Below are positions 31,353 through 37,776 of a DNA stretch of 64,000 nucleotides, piece after piece. Both the position numbers and the translations under genes were made by a program. Numbering within the stretch: position 1 is the stretch's first letter; the number at the start of each line of letters is the position of its first letter. Source of the DNA: Paraspadella gotoi. Lineage: Eukaryota; Chaetognatha. The stretch is from positions 6,643,489 through 6,707,488 of the forward strand of contig CM119265.1 in the NCBI GenBank assembly GCA_051294375.1, in the 5' to 3' direction. Below the pieces are notes generated by a model that was not told where the DNA came from, ran no database searches, and saw only the letters and a program-made list of their open reading frames with translations.

Positions 31353-32697
31353 AGAGAAGAGAGAGAGAGAGAGAGAAGAGAGAAGAGGAGAGAAGAGAGA
31401 GAGAGAGGAGAAAAAGAATAGAGAAGTAGTTACAGGTCGATGTGATAAGACACTTTTTGTTTTCCCTGGCCTGAGGGTCTCCAGATAATAAACAAGGATA
31501 AAAAAGAATGGTTAGGATATAGAAATATAGAAGAAAAAAGGAAACATTGTTTCTCTTTTTGATCTTTGAGGCAAATATAGTATATAAACTCAAACAAAAT
31601 CAGAAACAAGAAGTGGCTCATCATACATTGTCAAAGTCAGTTAAAACATATTAATTGTTCATGTGTTTGAAGAGCGATAAAAGAATCCATAAGGAGCTAA
31701 TGGAAAATGTCGATGGAAGAGGAGTAAATAAAAAGAAATAAAGGAAATTTAAGGAGCAATAACGAAGAGAGAGGAAAGAAAAGAAGGATAGTCGGAGCAG
31801 AAAGAAACTAATAATAGGCGTGAGAAGGATCGACATAAAAAAAGAACATAAACGAGTGATAAAATGAGCTAAGAAGCTGATTTTTAAAAAGGGAGCGATA
31901 TATTGTACCGGCAGCGGTGGTCTTCGTCGATTGGCGTGGTCTCGCCGTCGTCGTCGCGCCCGTTGATCGTTCTTCGTCGACGTCTCCGTCGCAGTCGTTG
32001 TCGACGGGCCGTCGCCCGCGACGAGGATTCGTCTGCCTACACACTGAAAACGATCCGGAACAAAAACTGTGCACTGGGCAACTCTACACAGCTCGAAACA
32101 GCGCGGACTGTGCTCCGAGCTCAAAGTGCGGCGTTCCCTCGTCCAGGGAAGATAATTAGTTTTTTTAAAGCGGAGATAAGAAAGAGGGGGGGGATTTGGT
32201 TTTTCGCGGTTTCCGTTTTGGATGCAAAACTGTATACATAGAGTGGGGGATAAAGTGAAAACTATCCAGGTGTACACTGGTACCAGTGTACAATGTACAT
32301 ACCAACCAGGCATGATGTGGCACAACAACGCAACTCATTCCATCAAGCGGTTGGCGCAACAAGCAAACGCCAAAATATAACGCGTCAATAATGAAAATAG
32401 GACGGCAAAACATGAACTGGGGAACATGACAGGGATTACATACGGGAATGAAATTCAAAAGCTAGTGATGGTTTACGCATAAGGTAATATTATTACTGGG
32501 AGGGGTTAGAGAAGAGGAGGAGAGAGAGCCGAGAAGAGAGAGAGAGAGAGAGAGAGGAGAGATTTGTAACTCAACCGGTGCGTTATTCATTCGTCCGATC
32601 AGAAACCGTCACCGTCATCGTCAATTCCGTTTCGAAGTTTCTTCCGTCGATTTCCCCGTCGCAAGTCGTTGTCTCTGCCGTCGCCGTCTGGAACCTA
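15978..32697 (-). CDS. Gene Z: giant MopE-type repeat protein, C-terminal part (copy in piece 1)
   Basis: At least 54 repeat exons (one a relic) followed by a helical tail exon with stop. Each repeat exon is normally 126 nt, starts with a Cys codon straight after the acceptor and ends at a codon border, so exons can be added or lost without breaking frame. Consensus: C-x2-[ST]-x-M-x-[PA]-GD-x-[LIV], DNDCDGxIDEE, x-[FI]-[ND], DDDxDGxxDED-L. This is the putative metal-binding motif family named after bacterial MopE (Pfam PF11617, from memory); the DxDxDGxxDE spacing resembles EF-hand and thrombospondin type-3 calcium loops. About 2,250 residues of repeat could carry about 100 loops and about 53 Cys pairs. 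The N-terminal part is not in the window. This copy has many small indels at 19.3-20.7 kb and 27.4-32.7 kb; the copy in piece 2 shows those exons intact. Confidence 0.85.
16270..16378. repeat. (TTGATTTA)n simple repeat
   Basis: In the last intron of gene Z; copy at 34921-35020. Confidence 0.9.
16397..16517 (-). CDS. Gene Z repeat exon 1
   Basis: 121 nt; opens CQQTRM, loops DNDCDGLIDEE and DDDGDGLVDED, ends EDVG in phase 1 (donor gtaaga). The only repeat exon leaving in phase 1, as needed to join the tail. Confidence 0.85.
16955..17025. repeat. Short palindromic element
   Basis: Arms tttttatatatatagcggac and gtccgctatatataaaaaaa flank a 28-nt loop. In the intron between repeat exons 1 and 2; second copy at about 35595-35680. 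Confidence 0.6.
17186..17311 (-). CDS. Gene Z repeat exon 2
   Basis: 126 nt, phase 0/0; opens CEPTVM, loops DNDCDGLFDEE and DDDGDGKIDED, donor gtcaga. Confidence 0.85.
17593..17718 (-). CDS. Gene Z repeat exon 3
   Basis: 126 nt; opens CDRTPV, has PEDG in place of PGDG, loops DNDCDGLIDEE and DDDGDGEIDED, donor gttcgc. Confidence 0.85.
18022..18153 (-). CDS. Gene Z repeat exon 4 (two codons longer)
   Basis: 132 nt; opens CETTTTTMEAGD, the extra two codons lying in a run of Thr (ACG) codons. Loops DNDCDGRIDEE and DDDGDGKVDED, donor gtgaat. Confidence 0.85.
18431..18556 (-). CDS. Gene Z repeat exon 5
   Basis: 126 nt; opens CTESSM, loops DNDCDGRIDEE and DDDDDGRVDED, donor gtatca. Confidence 0.85.
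18733..18858 (-). CDS. Gene Z repeat exon 6
   Basis: 126 nt; opens CATSPM, loops DNDCDGKIDEE and DDDNDGDIDED, donor gtaagg. Confidence 0.85.
18934..19059 (-). CDS. Gene Z repeat exon 7
   Basis: 126 nt; opens CTHSTM, loops DNDCDGKIDEE and DDDRDGKIDED (Arg inside the second loop), donor gtgcgc. Confidence 0.82.
19097..19170 (-). repeat. Triplicated splice-donor block
   Basis: Three copies of a 24-nt unit tttttggccagaagaggcct followed by tacc; on the minus strand each contains a GTAAGG-type donor. The first belongs to exon 8, the other two lie in the intron. Related two-copy versions follow exons 11 and 14. Confidence 0.75.
19169..19294 (-). CDS. Gene Z repeat exon 8
   Basis: 126 nt; opens CVSSSM, loops DNDCDGNINEE (Asn for the first Asp of DEE) and DDDGDGFVDED, donor gtaagg. 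First member of a three-exon unit that is tandemly triplicated. Confidence 0.85.
19360..19487 (-). CDS. Gene Z repeat exon 9 (frame disturbed here)
   Basis: 128 nt here, 130 nt in piece 2 (37965-38094); both carry indels in the EETFNK segment. Opens CASMSM, second loop DDDGDGDIDED, donor gtaaaa. Confidence 0.75.
19549..19672 (-). CDS. Gene Z repeat exon 10 (frame disturbed here)
   Basis: 124 nt; opens CTPSMM. A deletion around DEE (tcttcttgat) is shared by the matching exon in piece 2 (38156-38279). Second loop DDDGDGKIDED, donor gtaaga. Confidence 0.75.
19754..19879 (-). CDS. Gene Z repeat exon 11
   Basis: Duplicate of exon 8: opens CVSSSM, second loop DDDGDGFVDED, donor gtaagg. Total length 126 but with compensating indels in the middle. 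Confidence 0.75.
19945..20073 (-). CDS. Gene Z repeat exon 12 (indels)
   Basis: Duplicate of exon 9: opens CASMSM, donor gtaaaa. About 129 nt with several insertions, including one in the second loop. Confidence 0.7.
20133..20258 (-). CDS. Gene Z repeat exon 13
   Basis: 126 nt, clean duplicate of exon 10: opens CTPSMM, loops DNDCDGNIDEE and DDDGDGKIDED, donor gtaaga. Confidence 0.82.
20341..20462 (-). CDS. Gene Z repeat exon 14 (damaged)
   Basis: Duplicate of exon 8 opening CVAS. The DNDCDG segment is corrupted (tcgcaatcgagaaaaactg). The matching exon in piece 2 (38950-39082) is also corrupted, at a slightly different place. Confidence 0.6.
20533..20656 (-). CDS. Gene Z repeat exon 15 (indels)
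   Basis: Duplicate of exon 9: opens CESTSM; about 124 nt here, intact 126 nt at 39149-39274 with loops DNDCDGKIDEE and DDDGDGDIDED. Confidence 0.78.
20715..20841 (-). CDS. Gene Z repeat exon 16
   Basis: 127 nt here, 126 nt at 39336-39461. Opens CVTTSM, loops DNDCDGNIDEE and DDDGDGKIDED, donor gtaaga. Confidence 0.8.
20901..21027 (-). CDS. Gene Z repeat exon 17
   Basis: 127 nt; opens CSKSEM, loops DNDCDGKIDEE and DDDEDGESDED, donor gtatga. One inserted base before DNDCDG is absent from 39521-39646. Confidence 0.82.
21237..21362 (-). CDS. Gene Z repeat exon 18
   Basis: 126 nt; opens CTQSFM, first loop DNDCDERIDEE with Glu for the turn Gly, second loop DDDADGKVDED, donor gtaagc. Confidence 0.85.
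21424..21549 (-). CDS. Gene Z repeat exon 19
   Basis: 126 nt; opens CKRSPM, loops DNDCDGKIDEE and DDDGDELIDED (Glu for Gly in the second loop), donor gtacaa here, gtaaca in piece 2. Confidence 0.82.
21606..21731 (-). CDS. Gene Z repeat exon 20
   Basis: 126 nt; opens CIKSIM, loops DNDCDGLIDEE and DDDEDGLIDED, donor gtaagc. Confidence 0.85.
21806..21931 (-). CDS. Gene Z repeat exon 21
   Basis: 126 nt; opens CTTSSM, SGD for PGD, loops DNDCDGLIDEE and DDDGDGGIDED, donor gtgaaa. Confidence 0.85.
22008..22132 (-). CDS. Gene Z repeat exon 22
   Basis: One base short here; 126 nt at 40631-40756. Opens CIETPM, loops DNDCDGKIDEE and DDDGDGKIDED, donor gtagat. Confidence 0.82.
22196..22318 (-). CDS. 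Gene Z repeat exon 23
   Basis: 123 nt with several small deletions here; 126 nt at 40820-40945. Opens CTESPM, loops DNDCDGTIDEE and DDDGDGLIDED, donor gtagta. Confidence 0.8.
22509..22634 (-). CDS. Gene Z repeat exon 24
   Basis: 126 nt; opens CTLTSM, loops DNDCDGNIDEE and DDDKDGKIDED, donor gtaata. Confidence 0.85.
22703..22827 (-). CDS. Gene Z repeat exon 25
   Basis: About 126 nt; opens CTKSAM, loops DNDCDEKIDEE (Glu for Gly) and DDDKDGRIDED, donor gtagga. Confidence 0.83.
22984..23101 (-). CDS. Gene Z repeat exon 26
   Basis: Short here because part of the leader is missing; 126 nt at 41615-41740, opening CTLSPM. Loops DNDCDGSIDEE and DDDGDGEIDED, donor gtaaaa; leader has FGD for PGD. Confidence 0.8.
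23128..23211 (-). pseudogene. Gene Z repeat 27: relic half-repeat
   Basis: Opens CTKAAM, NTGD, then DNDFDGFIDEE: the loop Cys is Phe. After EETFNK the sequence runs into A-rich DNA with no DDDxDG loop and no donor. All three copies (also 41772-41852 and about 57295-57378) show the same state, so it is not a sequencing error. It has probably dropped out of the mRNA. Confidence 0.72.
23276..23401 (-). CDS. Gene Z repeat exon 28
   Basis: 126 nt with compensating indels; clean at 41917-42042. Opens CTLSRM, loops DNDCDGIIDEE and DDDGDGDIDED, donor gtaaag. Confidence 0.82.
23482..23607 (-). CDS. Gene Z repeat exon 29
   Basis: 126 nt; opens CKATPM, loops DNDCDGNIDEE and DDDLDGVKDED (Leu inside, Lys for the usual Ile/Val), donor gtaaga. 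Confidence 0.84.
23665..23790 (-). CDS. Gene Z repeat exon 30
   Basis: 126 nt; opens FLPSPM here but CLPSPM in piece 2 (42313-42438). Loops DNDCDGIIDEE and DDDDGDEKIDED, donor gtaatt. Confidence 0.82.
23880..24240. other. Longer conserved intron block between exons 30 and 31
   Basis: About 450-nt intron holding direct repeats caaaagctgtccaaagctgt / cacagctgtcaaaagctt. Present in all copies (42500-42890 and 58020-58430). Nature unknown; it marks the border between the AT-rich and GC-rich parts of the array. Confidence 0.5.
24246..24370 (-). CDS. Gene Z repeat exon 31
   Basis: One base short here, 126 nt at 42893-43018. Opens CEPTRM, loops DNDCDGRVDEE and DDDNDGNSDED, donor gttggt. Codon use shifts to GAC-rich from this exon upward. 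Confidence 0.84.
24587..24709 (-). CDS. Gene Z repeat exon 32
   Basis: Three bases missing here; 126 nt at 43236-43361. Opens CQPTPM, loops DNDCDGRIDEE and DDDDGDGDSDED, donor gtgagt. Confidence 0.83.
24765..24845. repeat. Possible tRNA-derived (SINE-like) remnant
   Basis: agggttcgaatcatgg resembles a pol III B box (GGTTCGANTCC) and lies 30 nt after caagcgaagccgagggagcg. No full cloverleaf can be drawn. In the intron upstream of exon 32; copies at 43415-43495 and 58930-59010. Confidence 0.25.
24985..25110 (-). CDS. Gene Z repeat exon 33
   Basis: 126 nt; opens CQVTPM, loops DNDCDGQIDEE and DDDADGEVDED, donor gtgagt. Confidence 0.85.
25391..25517 (-). CDS. Gene Z repeat exon 34
   Basis: Indels here; 126 nt at 44042-44167. 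Opens CHETPM, loops DNDCDGRIDEE and DDDGDGDVDED, donor gtaggt. Confidence 0.8.
25753..25877 (-). CDS. Gene Z repeat exon 35 (donor lost in this copy)
   Basis: Opens CHATPM, loops DHDCDGAIDEE here but DNDCDGRIDEE in piece 2 (44399-44524), second loop DDDGDGKVDED. The donor reads atggaa here against gtgaaa in pieces 2 and 3. Confidence 0.8.
26065..26191 (-). CDS. Gene Z repeat exon 36
   Basis: Opens CSKSEM here, CRKSEM in piece 2 (44711-44836). TGD for PGD; loops DNDCDGRIDEE and DDDGDGKVDED, donor gtgatt. One inserted base here. Confidence 0.8.
26511..26637 (-). CDS. Gene Z repeat exon 37
   Basis: One base longer than 45176-45301 (126 nt). Opens CSKTSM, loops DNDCDGQIDEE and DDDGDGEVDED, donor gtgagg. 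Confidence 0.82.
27176..27302 (-). CDS. Gene Z repeat exon 38
   Basis: 126 nt in piece 2 (45840-45965). Opens CERTET, loops DNDCDGDVDEE and DDDGDDDIDED (Asp for Gly), donor gtaatc. Confidence 0.82.
27412..27535 (-). CDS. Gene Z repeat exon 39
   Basis: Indels here; 126 nt at 46073-46198. Opens CEETDA, loops DNDCDGRIDEE and DDDDDERIDED (Glu for Gly), donor gtattc. Confidence 0.8.
27633..27758 (-). CDS. Gene Z repeat exon 40
   Basis: 126 nt; opens CEKVAQ, loops DNDCDGKIDEE and DDDGDGLIDED. The donor gtattc is intact only in piece 2 (46313-46438). Confidence 0.8.
27871..27996 (-). CDS. Gene Z repeat exon 41 (indels)
   Basis: Opens CFKT; intact at 46554-46679 with CFKTNQ, loops DNDCDGEIDEE and DDDGDGQIDED, donor gtaagg. 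Confidence 0.78.
28057..28180 (-). CDS. Gene Z repeat exon 42 (indels)
   Basis: Intact at 46740-46865: opens CQETKQ, loops DNDCDGKIDEE and DDDEDGRMDED, donor gtaaac. Confidence 0.78.
28270..28397 (-). CDS. Gene Z repeat exon 43 (indels)
   Basis: Intact at about 46956-47082: opens CEQTEV, AGD for PGD, loops DNDCDGLIDEE and DDDDDGKIDED, donor gtataa. Confidence 0.78.
28469..28597 (-). CDS. Gene Z repeat exon 44 (indels)
   Basis: Intact at 47151-47276: opens CEKSAT, PND for PGD, loops DNDCDGKIDEE and DNDGDNYVDED (Asn for Gly), donor gtaaat. Confidence 0.78.
28678..28814. mobile_element. Short relative of the 6429-6685 element in a gene Z intron
   Basis: Left end tgccacatttccgc, right end (other strand) ggcgccccatttctgttc, core aggttgagggttaagaaat and attgggttatg. 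Also at about 47363-47512 and 62930-63073, in the intron upstream of the exon 44 acceptor. Confidence 0.5.
28840..28965 (-). CDS. Gene Z repeat exon 45
   Basis: 126 nt; opens CRSTEA, loops DNDCDGRIDEE and DEDGDGKIDED, donor gtaaaa. Confidence 0.85.
29646..29722 (-). CDS. Gene Z repeat exon 46 (collapsed copy)
   Basis: Only about 77 of 126 nt are present here; the piece 2 version (47923-48048) is intact. Opens CKLSI in both. Confidence 0.65.
29800..29942 (-). CDS. Gene Z repeat exon 47 (corrupted copy)
   Basis: Recognisable by alignment to 48118-48243, with many insertions. Confidence 0.65.
30020..30165 (-). CDS. Gene Z repeat exon 48 (corrupted copy)
   Basis: Aligns with 48317-48442; about 20 extra bases spread along it. 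Confidence 0.65.
30249..30390 (-). CDS. Gene Z repeat exon 49 (corrupted copy)
   Basis: Aligns with 48522-48647; many insertions. Confidence 0.65.
30478..30611 (-). CDS. Gene Z repeat exon 50 (corrupted copy)
   Basis: Aligns with 48726-48851; opens CTKTAS. Confidence 0.65.
30766..30895 (-). CDS. Gene Z repeat exon 51 (corrupted copy)
   Basis: Aligns with 48994-49119; opens CVRS and keeps GDGLDNDCDA. Confidence 0.65.
31161..31290 (-). CDS. Gene Z repeat exon 52
   Basis: Opens CTHLPP after acceptor ataag, PGD kept. Loops best read from 49377-49495: DNDCDGRTDEE and DDDADGDVDED, donor gtacag. Confidence 0.72.
31318..31412. repeat. (GA)n tract
   Basis: Upstream of the exon 52 acceptor on the coding strand, where it gives a CT-rich tract. 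The inverted copy is 52303-52466. Confidence 0.92.
31909..32043 (-). CDS. Gene Z repeat exon 53 (indels)
   Basis: Intact copy at 52601-52726 in piece 3. Opens CRQTNP, loops DNDCDGDVDEE and DDDGDHAIDED (His for Gly), donor gtacat. Confidence 0.75.
32577..32697 (-). CDS. Gene Z repeat exon 54: different start, likely N-terminal-most repeat seen
   Basis: Acceptor ggttccag is followed by DGDG[RS]DNDCDGEIDEE, so the exon lacks the usual leader and leading Cys and starts in phase 1. Second loop DDDGDGLIDED, ends EDNAP, donor gtgagt. A phase-1 entry matches the phase-1 border between head and repeats in gene X, so this may be the first repeat of the array. Copies: 50633-50740 (plus strand) and about 53235-53320. 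Confidence 0.68.
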
Positions 32698-32777
32698 ACA
32701 CAAAACGACCACGAAAAACAAAACACTAATATATTAAATTAAAAAACAGGAAATAAGGAAGAAGAAGGAAGAAAAGA

Positions 32778-32802
32778 NNNNNNNNNNNNNNNNNNNNNNN
32801 NN
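32778..32802. other. Assembly gap (25 N)
   Basis: Fixed-length run of N. The sequence right of it restarts at the equivalent of about 14234. Confidence 0.99.
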
Positions 32803-33046
32803 TTCAATTTTTATAATAAAAAAAAAACCTAGGAATTAGTAAAAAACTCTTTTCATTTTTTCTTGTTTTTGTTGCAAGTTTCTTGTTATTTTTAAGTTTT
32901 GGTTACAGCGATGTGAAGGAAAATTCAATATTTCGAAAAAAAATTATTTATCGTTCTGATCGAGTAATTTTGAGTGAAAAACTTCCTTTGAAGTTTCGAA
33001 TTCCTGTTGTCCTTCCGTTTTTCCCCTCTTGGCCGATTCTCGGAGA

Positions 33047-33115
<69 letters not shown>

Positions 33116-33117
33116 AG

Positions 33118-33193
<76 letters not shown>

Positions 33194-33559
33194 AAAAAAA
33201 AGAGAGAAAGAAAGAAGAGAGAAAGACAGAGAGAGAGAGAGAGAGTTACCACGATTTTCGCCTACTCTCATTTAACCATCATCATTCCTGGATTCCTTGA
33301 GGCTTTTACCGTATTGTTTCTTGTTGTAGAAAATGTTTAAGCCTTTAAGCCTCTATCCACTTTTATTTTTTCACTTTTTATATGACTTTTTTTTTTTTAT
33401 AAAAAAACATACCAACAATTGTGGATTCTCTCATTGGCAATCGAAGTACAATTACATCAACTCTCCTCCTTGGCTTCATTTATCTTTTCTTAGGAATTTC
33501 TGGAATCAACCTGTCGCCACTTTCGGCTAAATCATTTTCTCTCTCTACAAGAAAAAATT

Positions 33560-33576
33560 ACTATCTCTCTCTCTTA

Positions 33577-33660
<84 letters not shown>

Positions 33661-33661
33661 C
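33560..33661. repeat. (CT)n tract
   Basis: Expanded version of 14973-15009 (about 100 nt against 37), a length difference between the two copies. Confidence 0.92.
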
Positions 33662-34624
33662 TATTGATTTCCTCCGCAACACCAAGGCCCCAACGTGGGA
33701 ACATTGAAACAGTTTTAAACAATCTTTGAGAGGAAAAAGAAGCGAGAAAGAATCGGACGCGTTTTTTTTACTTTTTCCTCCTAAATCGAATAAATTCGAG
33801 GGAAAAAATCTTCTCAGGATGAGAAACGGTTAAATGTTCTAAATACCTGATGAGAATCTTATGCCCCCCTTTCTTTTTTTTTTCTTTTTTACGCAAATTC
33901 GGTTTTAATTATTTCATGAATTCCCAGAACGGGAAAAAAGAAGGAAAGACAAGCTTTGATAAAACATAAAACACAATGCACATATAAATACTCACTATTA
34001 GTTACTATGCGTACTACTCATCTTTACTAAATTTAAACAGTATTTTTCTGAGCTTAGATATCCTCGAATAAATTTAGTAGATTTTTCTTTCTATCTTTGA
34101 AGACAAATGAGTCGTCGTCTTCCTATTTTTATATTGCCCGTCAACTTAGTCAATTTTTTTCTCTTTCGCAAATTTTCGTGTTCATTTTTGTGAACGAACA
34201 GCTTTGGTGTCATCTTCACGCTTTATCCTCGACGTGCATTCACGACGTACGATGTAAGTGCGTGTGTTTGTGCATATGATATAATTATAACCGTGTTTGT
34301 AACTGTCTAAATACAAATCCTAATTATACCTAGTATCGCTAAAGTATTAAAGAAAATTAATAAGACGAATATGCCTAATTTCAAAGGGTTAGAATTTGAG
34401 GATGCATATCTGAACCTTATTTACAAATATTTTTTCCAATTAATCAAAACAATTTAAATGGCTACAAGTAAATATACATACATTTGGAATAAAATCAAAC
34501 TATTAAGTAATTCACCTTTACATTTGGCTACGTACAATAAATGCTATTTTTACACCACACTTTGCACAGTCCTAAAGACGCTTTCAAACGTTTCTTCTAA
34601 TTTTTCGACAAAAGAGCAACGGAA

Positions 34625-34807
34625 TCAACCAACGCAGCAGTCGGCGATCCGTGCGGCGAGCCCTTCCATATCCATGGCCGTCGCTCCCATTGGGCCGGCC
34701 ATATCTTGCAACGCTTTGGCAAGGTCCAGCATCTTGTCCATGTCCGTCTTCATCTTATCCACGTCGTCGCCGAAGTAATTTGATCGGGCCGCTGCAGTCG
34801 CTTTTTT
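34625..34807 (-). CDS. Gene Z tail exon, piece 2 copy (frameshifted)
   Basis: Same as 15978-16159 except for one extra T in the run after the Cys (aatttgatc against aattgatc), which shifts the first part out of frame. Probably a sequence error. Confidence 0.75.
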   Translation of the reverse strand, partial: KKATAAARSNYFGDDVDKMKTDMDKMLDLAKALQDMAGPMGATAMDMEGLAARIADCCVG

Positions 34808-35042
34808 CTGAAATTCGTGAATGTGTGAATTTACATTCATATTACATTCTATTACATTTCGTTTATTTTGTCTTAAATCTTAAATCTCGACTCTCGAAGA
34901 ATTTTTTTTTAATATTAAAATTATTGATTGATTGATTTATGATTTATTTATTGATTTATTGATTTATTGTTTATTGATTTATTGATTTAATGGTGTATTG
35001 ATTTATTTGTTTGTTTGTTTGTTCCTCTTTTTCCTCTCTTAC

Positions 35043-37670
35043 CGACATCCTCGTCAACGAGGCCATCTCCATCGTCGTCTTGTTCATTTATCTTCTCTTC
35101 GTCGATTGAGACCGTCGCAGTCGTTGTCAACGCCGTCCGGACGGCACCATCCGCGTTTGTTGACACTTGAAACGTAAACAAAAGACGTGCGTGAATAATT
35201 TGAATTCTCGATGACCGAATGTTCGCCCGCACATTTAAAAGCGCCGCCCACGACGACCGTCACCGAAGACCCCGACACGAAATTTTCTTACCAACTCTAC
35301 TTCAAGCAGAAAATCGTGGCATGTTTTAGCCTTTGAAAATATTATTAAAAGATACATAGACAATTAAATACAATTAGACATTGTCCAACAGATGGACAGA
35401 CAGATAAAGAGAAATTAATTTAACGAATCATCTATACTAGCTCAATAAGTTAATAAAGACAAAGTTTAAAGACAAACTACGATTAATGATAAATTTTAGT
35501 TTTCTGGGTTGAGGATTGATTGACATGTGTTTCGACTTTCTTTTCGTTGCGTTTCGAATTTAGAAAAAAAACAAAGTTTTTTTGTTACAAACAACAATTT
35601 TTTTATATATATATAGCGGACATGTTTTGATAGATTTTTGGTAGAATAATAGTCCGCTATATATAAAAAAAATCGTTATTTTTTAAAAATACAATTTTTT
35701 TTTCTCTATTAGAAATCTAAATATGTAGTTCGGACATTTGCTCTAAAATGTACTAAAAAAAATATCCTGGTAAAAAAGGGAAAAAAAAGAAGGAAAGAAA
35801 AAAAAAGACTCGCTGAAGGAAGATCTGACCTCCTCGAGGTCCTCGTCAATTTTGCCGTCGCCGTCGTCGTCGAAGTCGTTCAACTCTTCTCTCGTCAAAG
35901 AGGCCGTCGCAGTCGTTGTCGATTTCGTCGCCCGGAATCATCACCGTCGGTTCACACTGAAGGGGGCGGGGAGTGAATGGGGCAAGTGAAGTATGGATTT
36001 TGGTCGTAGTATGGAAGTATGGAAAAGAAGAATGATGGAAAAAGTAAAACGGAAATATGAACTGCTTAGATTGATCGAAAATGGGGCGTTTAATGATCCA
36101 AAATCGGAGGTAAATGATACAAAATCAGAGTATTTATCGAAAATAAGAGATAGAACTTTAGAAGGATCGTAAATCGGTCAGAGATAAAATGACATAAATC
36201 ATAGGTAGAAAATCGGACAAATATGTCAGCGAACCAGAGCCAAGTCTTCGTCAATTTCTCCGTCGCCATCGTCGTCGAGCCGGTTGAACGTCTCCTCGTC
36301 GATGAGGCCGTCGCAGTCGTTGTCGATCCCGTCTTCGGGCTCAACCGGCGTCCGATCGCACTGAAGAAAAACAGAAGAGCAGTTGAATCAAGTGAGGAAA
36401 TTTACTGTTGTAGTCGAAAGCTATCATCGGGAATTCACTGTTATCGCCAGTTTTCATCAATGATTTACGGCTTGTTTCAATACATTCCAATACATTTACA
36501 TTCGTGCCGATAAGGAGAAGCAACATGAGAAAGCTTTACAAAACCCTAAATTTGTCTGGAATCGGGATCATTTTACTGAAATACCGTCGATCAAACATCA
36601 CCTAAAAAGCCTTTTAGTCTTTTTTTTTTTACGAATATACTACTACGCATAATGCATTCACCCTCTCAAGATCCTCGTCCACTTTCCCGTCGCCGTCGTC
36701 GTCTCTCTTGTTGAAGGTCTCTTCGTCGATGCGTCCCGTCGCAGTCGTTGTCGATTGCCGTCGCCGGCTTCCATCGTCGTCGTCGTCGTCTCGCACTGAA
36801 AACAAAAAACAACGAGTTTTCTATAAAAAAATGTATTGTTACATTGTTTCATTGTTTATCCTTTATAATTTTAGTGTATCGACTAATTTTCAACACGTTC
36901 ATTTGTGATTTATGCTACAAAGAATATATTTTAGGTAAATTACTTTACCAATAGAAAAAAAAGTTTGACCAGTCAACGAGTACACATATGATTACAATAT
37001 ACAATTTATAGTATTATATAAATTGAAAGAAGATACTCTGATACCGTCGGCAAATCTTCGTCGACTCTCCATCGTCGTCGTCGTCTCTTTCGTCAAAAGT
37101 TTCCTCGTCAATGCGACCGTCGCAATCGTTATCCAACTGTCGCCCGGTTGCATCGAGCTTTCAGTGCACTGCACACGGCCAATAATAATAATAATTGGGG
37201 TCTTTTACTACGTCTACTTCTACTATTACTATAAAAAATACATTGGTGTAGAAACCAAAAAAAAAAAAAAAAACCACGTGCAACGAGTATTATATTCCAG
37301 GGAGCCAATATATATCCAATTGGATGAAAGAATCGTTTCCTTACCAGCGGCAAATCTTCGTCAATATCTCCGTCATTGTCGTCGTCTTTATCGTTGAATA
37401 TTTCTTCGTCGATCTTTCCATCGCAATCATTGTCAAGACTGTCACCTGTTGCATCGGCGAAGTCGCGCACTGGACAGATCAAATCTTACCTTTCAAAATT
37501 CCAGAAAATTGGTTTCAAAAAATGGGAATATTTGCAATGCGCACCGGAGAGAGATCTTCGTCGATCTTTCCATCTCGATCGTCATCTTTTTTATTAAATA
37601 TTTCTTCGTCGATCTTTCCATCGCAATCATTGTCTAGACTGTCCCCGGGTTCCATAGTGGAGTGGGTGCA
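35043..37670 (-). CDS. Gene Z repeat exons 1-7, piece 2 copy
   Basis: Exons at 35043-35165, 35830-35956, 36235-36360, 36662-36795, 37045-37168, 37345-37469 and 37545-37670, in the same order and with the same introns as 16397-19059. Single-base indels in exons 1, 2, 4, 5 and 6; exons 3 and 7 are clean. In this stretch piece 1 is the better template. Confidence 0.8.
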
Positions 37671-37776
37671 CTGATTGATAAAATATCGTAATCTTTCTTG
37701 GCATCAGTTTTTGGCCAGAAGAGGCCTTACCTTTTTGCCAGAAGAGACCTTACATTTTTGGCAGAAGAGGCCTTAC

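Noticed and set aside
19169-32043. Regularly spaced, highly similar short repeats resembling a CRISPR array
   Set aside because: Repeats are 126 nt, variable, open in one frame and bordered by splice sites; spacing is irregular intron sequence.
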